DNA of 64,000 nt. Source: Suillus spraguei (Eukaryota > Basidiomycota > Agaricomycetes > Boletales > Suillaceae). The DNA lies in assembly GCA_016800925.1 (NCBI GenBank), contig JABCPU010000003.1, forward strand, positions 124,001 through 188,000, written 5' to 3'. Positions within the stretch are counted from its first letter, which is position 1. Every line of letters starts with the position of its first letter. The translations under genes were made by a program, and so were the position numbers. Below are positions 59,390 through 64,000 of the stretch, piece after piece. Under the pieces are notes generated by a model, which did no database searches, was not told the origin of the DNA, and saw nothing but the letters and a program-made list of their open reading frames with translations.

Positions 59390-61122
59390 ATGCGTGAAGT
59401 CATCTCTGTCCACGTCGGCCAAGCCGGTGTTCAAATCGGAAATGCCTGTTGTAAGTGTCCCGCCGTTTTTCATATGTACAATCGCCTTGGTTATTTTCAT
59501 TTCAACATTTGGCGCGTGCCAGCCACATGCAATTCGCCCTAACTTCACCCTATTCAAGTTCTGATTGTTGATTATATACGTTTACAGGGAATTGTACACC
59601 GTTGAACACGGTCTCAGCGTAATTATCTTCCCTATGGATTTCCCGGGCTTTTGCTCAAATTTTTATTGTAGCCTGATGGCCGTCTGGTCGAAGGATCTCC
59701 TTCTGCCAATGATGATGGCTTCAGCACTTTCTTCTCGGAGACCTCGTCAGGCAAGCACGTTCCACGGTCACTCTACATCGACCTGGAGCCGAATGTGATC
59801 GATGAGGTCAGAACGGGCACTTATAGGAGTCTCTTCCACCCAGAGACCCTCGTCACCGGCAAGGAAGATGCCGCCAGCAACTGTGAGTCCTTCGTCAGCA
59901 TTGTTTTGAAATGTAGCTATATTTAGTGCTCTAGATGCCGTGGTCACTACACTATCGGCAAGGAACAGATCGATGTAGTTATGGACAAGGTTCGCCGTCT
60001 TGCGGACAATTGCAATGGTCTGCAAGGCTTCTTCGTTTTCCATTCCTTCGGTGGTGGAACGGGATCTGGTTTTGGTGCTCTTATCTTGGAGCGCCTGTCA
60101 ACTGATTATGGTAAAAAGTCAAAGCTTGAGTTCAGCGTGTACCCCGCTCCAACAATGGCCAACTCTGTGGTTGAACCTTACAACTCGGTGTTGACGACGC
60201 ACACTACTCTCGAGCACTCTGATTGCTCATTTATGGTAAAGTTTACGTGATTTTTGTATTGCATTCTCTTACCATGAATTTAGGTGGACAATGAGGCAAT
60301 CTACGATATCTGCAAAAAGAACCTTAACATCTCCTCTCCTGGCTTCACGAACTTGAACCGATTGATCGCACAAGTTGTTTCGTCGATAACAGCATCTTTG
60401 CGCTTTGATGGCTCGTTGAATGTTGATTTGAACGAGTTCCAGACCAACCTTGTTCCGTAAGTTGGATCACTGCTAGTATTATGAGTTCACATTTAATCCT
60501 TCTGTCAGTTTCCCGCGTATTCATTTCCCTCTTGCCACCTTTGCGCCCATCATTTCAGCGGAGAAAGCACACCATGAACAGAACTCTGTTGCTGATATGA
60601 CTTTCTCGTGCTTTGAAACAGGTAGTCAGATGGTGAAGTGTGATCCCAGAGAAGGCAAATACAGTAAGAGTCCACTCTTAATTGCGGATCCCATTTACTT
60701 ATGCGGCTATAGTGGCCTGTGCTCTCCTCTACCGTGGCGATGTTGTACCTAAGGATGTCAATGCAGCTGTCAGTGTCATCAAGACAAAGCGCACGATTCA
60801 GTTTGTTGACTGGTGTCCCACCGGTTTCAAACTTGGTATCTGCAACGAGCCACCTGCTCACATTCCTGGCGGCGACCTTGCCAAGGTCTCTCGTAGCATG
60901 TGCATGTTATCAAACACCACTGCCATCTCAACCGCATGGAGTCGTCTCGACCACAAATTCGACCTTCTGTACTCGAAACGCGCCTTTGTTCACTGGTATG
61001 TTGGTGAAGGTATGGAAGAGGGTGAGTTCTCGGAAGCTCGCGAGGACCTTGCTGCTCTTGAAAAAGACTACGAGGAAGTCGGTATCGACTCGGCTGATGT
61101 TGAGGAAGCTGGCGAGTACTAG
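59390..61122 (+). CDS. Alpha-tubulin, copy 1, with a one-base frame break
   Basis: Starts [20 protein letters not shown] at 59390 and ends GEY at 61122, the standard C-terminal tyrosine. All alpha-tubulin blocks are present: [15 protein letters not shown], the GTP-binding [11 protein letters not shown] loop, [49 protein letters not shown] and the [20 protein letters not shown] helix. About seven introns are short and GT-AG. After the intron ending at 59934 the exon reads ATGCCGTGG where copy 2 has the equivalent of AT GCN CGT GG, so one C is missing at about 59938 and the frame is lost. All other exons are clean, which favours an assembly error or a very recent mutation. Tubulin is the microtubule subunit. 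Confidence 0.9.
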
Positions 61123-61491
61123 ATGCATGTAATCCTCCTGTGGTCCTCGTTCTCGGAAGTTTGTTCTCGCATAATTTCTTTATCATTGCCATCATGATTT
61201 ACGTATACCGTCCATTACCATTACATCCCGCTTATCCTCGAGGTTTTTTTTCGCACTTTACCTGGAACACGAATTACGAATATCTTTCATTGGTCTATTC
61301 GGATGCAATGCGGGAAGGCTATTATCAAGCGCCGGAGGGTCCGTGTCGTCTCCAAGAATATTTCCATATTGAGAAATTCTTTTCAAGAAATTTTGAACAC
61401 TTGAAGTAGCAACATTTGGCTCAGTGACTTCTGTTCCCTTCCCTCACGACAAACCGGTATACCAGTCATCAGCTCTTTTTAACGATTCATC
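61123..61491. other. Spacer between the two alpha-tubulin genes
   Basis: Contains the 3' end of copy 1 and the promoter of copy 2. No gene is visible. Confidence 0.5.
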
Positions 61492-63391
<1,900 letters not shown>

Positions 63392-64000
63392 ATGGTCTAT
63401 CATTCTGGGAAGGGAGACCATATCCTTGTTCTTAAACTTTTCTTTTCTTGTTGCACTGTTTCCATCGCTTTCGCGCGTCTTCCTGATATTTTTTCCGTCC
63501 TTCTATCCGGGACATTCTTCCATCCAACAGGATCTAACATATCATATTTGCTTTTCAACTCGCATATTTGATAGTACATGAATTTCTACATGGGTGGAAC
63601 AGAATATAATTTCCTGTGTAAATCACTCGAGAAGTGGTGACAGAGTTCGTGCGACGTGAACGCCCACGAAGAACCAGAACTAGACTCATTCAAGTTTGAC
63701 GTGATACACTGTATAGTTCAAATTGCAGGAAATTCGGTTGGGTGCACAACCAGCTGTGACTATGAGCCCCAGCGTGTGATCTCAGCGGTGAACATCCATC
63801 CTCAGTCTACCATGAGACCAGCACGAGTAATAGCATAAAAAGGCCTTGCACCAATGCACACCAATCGATGTCAGACGACTCGGACATTGTGTTGTTCGCG
63901 GTTGTACTCTGCGACACACCTGACTGCACTCCAGGTAAATGTCGGGTGTCATTGACTTTCTTGTATTCTGGCAGTTTGACAACAGTAAGACGCTGTGAGC
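63392..64000. other. 3' flank, no recognisable gene
   Basis: Pyrimidine-rich 3' flank of alpha-tubulin copy 2 followed by sequence without a recognisable frame up to the window edge. Confidence 0.45.

Overview
The window looks like nuclear DNA of an Agaricomycete basidiomycete. Genes are dense and split by many short introns (about 45-70 bp), no operons are visible, and the mobile DNA and NACHT-WD40 genes are of types known to be abundant in mushroom-forming fungi. I assigned products by recognising protein families; exon borders were checked by reading frame where stated. No database was searched.

Layout. 1-3.6 kb: a partial nuclear DNA-binding-type protein, a CCDC97-like protein and a C2H2 zinc-finger protein. 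5.3-10 kb: a fungal NOD-like receptor (N-terminal domain, NACHT, ten nearly identical WD40 repeats) broken by one in-frame TGA. 10-25 kb is gene-poor and full of relics: tandem tRNA-like units, an internally deleted pogo-type transposon with perfect 40-bp inverted ends, a secreted protein gene with a truncated duplicate beside it, an actin pseudogene, two long hairpins, and a deaminase-domain gene. 25.5-45.7 kb is a housekeeping block: DUF676 lipase, NAA10, Grr1-like F-box/LRR protein, a conserved unknown, LSM3, U1C, SWC4, VTC1, a PAF-acetylhydrolase-like esterase, cytosolic glutaminyl-tRNA synthetase and CFT2/CPSF2. 46.0-55.2 kb is one complete KDZ (Kyakuja-Dileera-Zisupton) DNA transposon with ~797-bp terminal inverted repeats, an 8-bp target duplication, a transposase and a second long gene of unknown role. 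55.4-59.1 kb holds a hormone-sensitive-lipase-like gene with frame breaks. 59.4-63.4 kb holds two alpha-tubulin genes in tandem.

How they fit together. The 25-45 kb block mixes basic nuclear RNA functions (U1C and LSM3 in splicing, CFT2 in 3' end formation), chromatin (SWC4), translation (GlnRS, NAA10), nutrient and polyphosphate functions (Grr1, VTC1) and lipid hydrolysis. Several pairs are divergent with only 110-165 bp between start codons, so they probably share promoters; LSM3/U1C is the clearest.

Two cautions. Many conserved reading frames, including one alpha-tubulin and the Grr1-like gene, are broken by single-base gains or losses in short homopolymers. That looks more like residual assembly error than gene death, so pseudogene calls here should be checked against reads. 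Also, at least four introns only make sense with GC donor sites, an unusually high number for one window.
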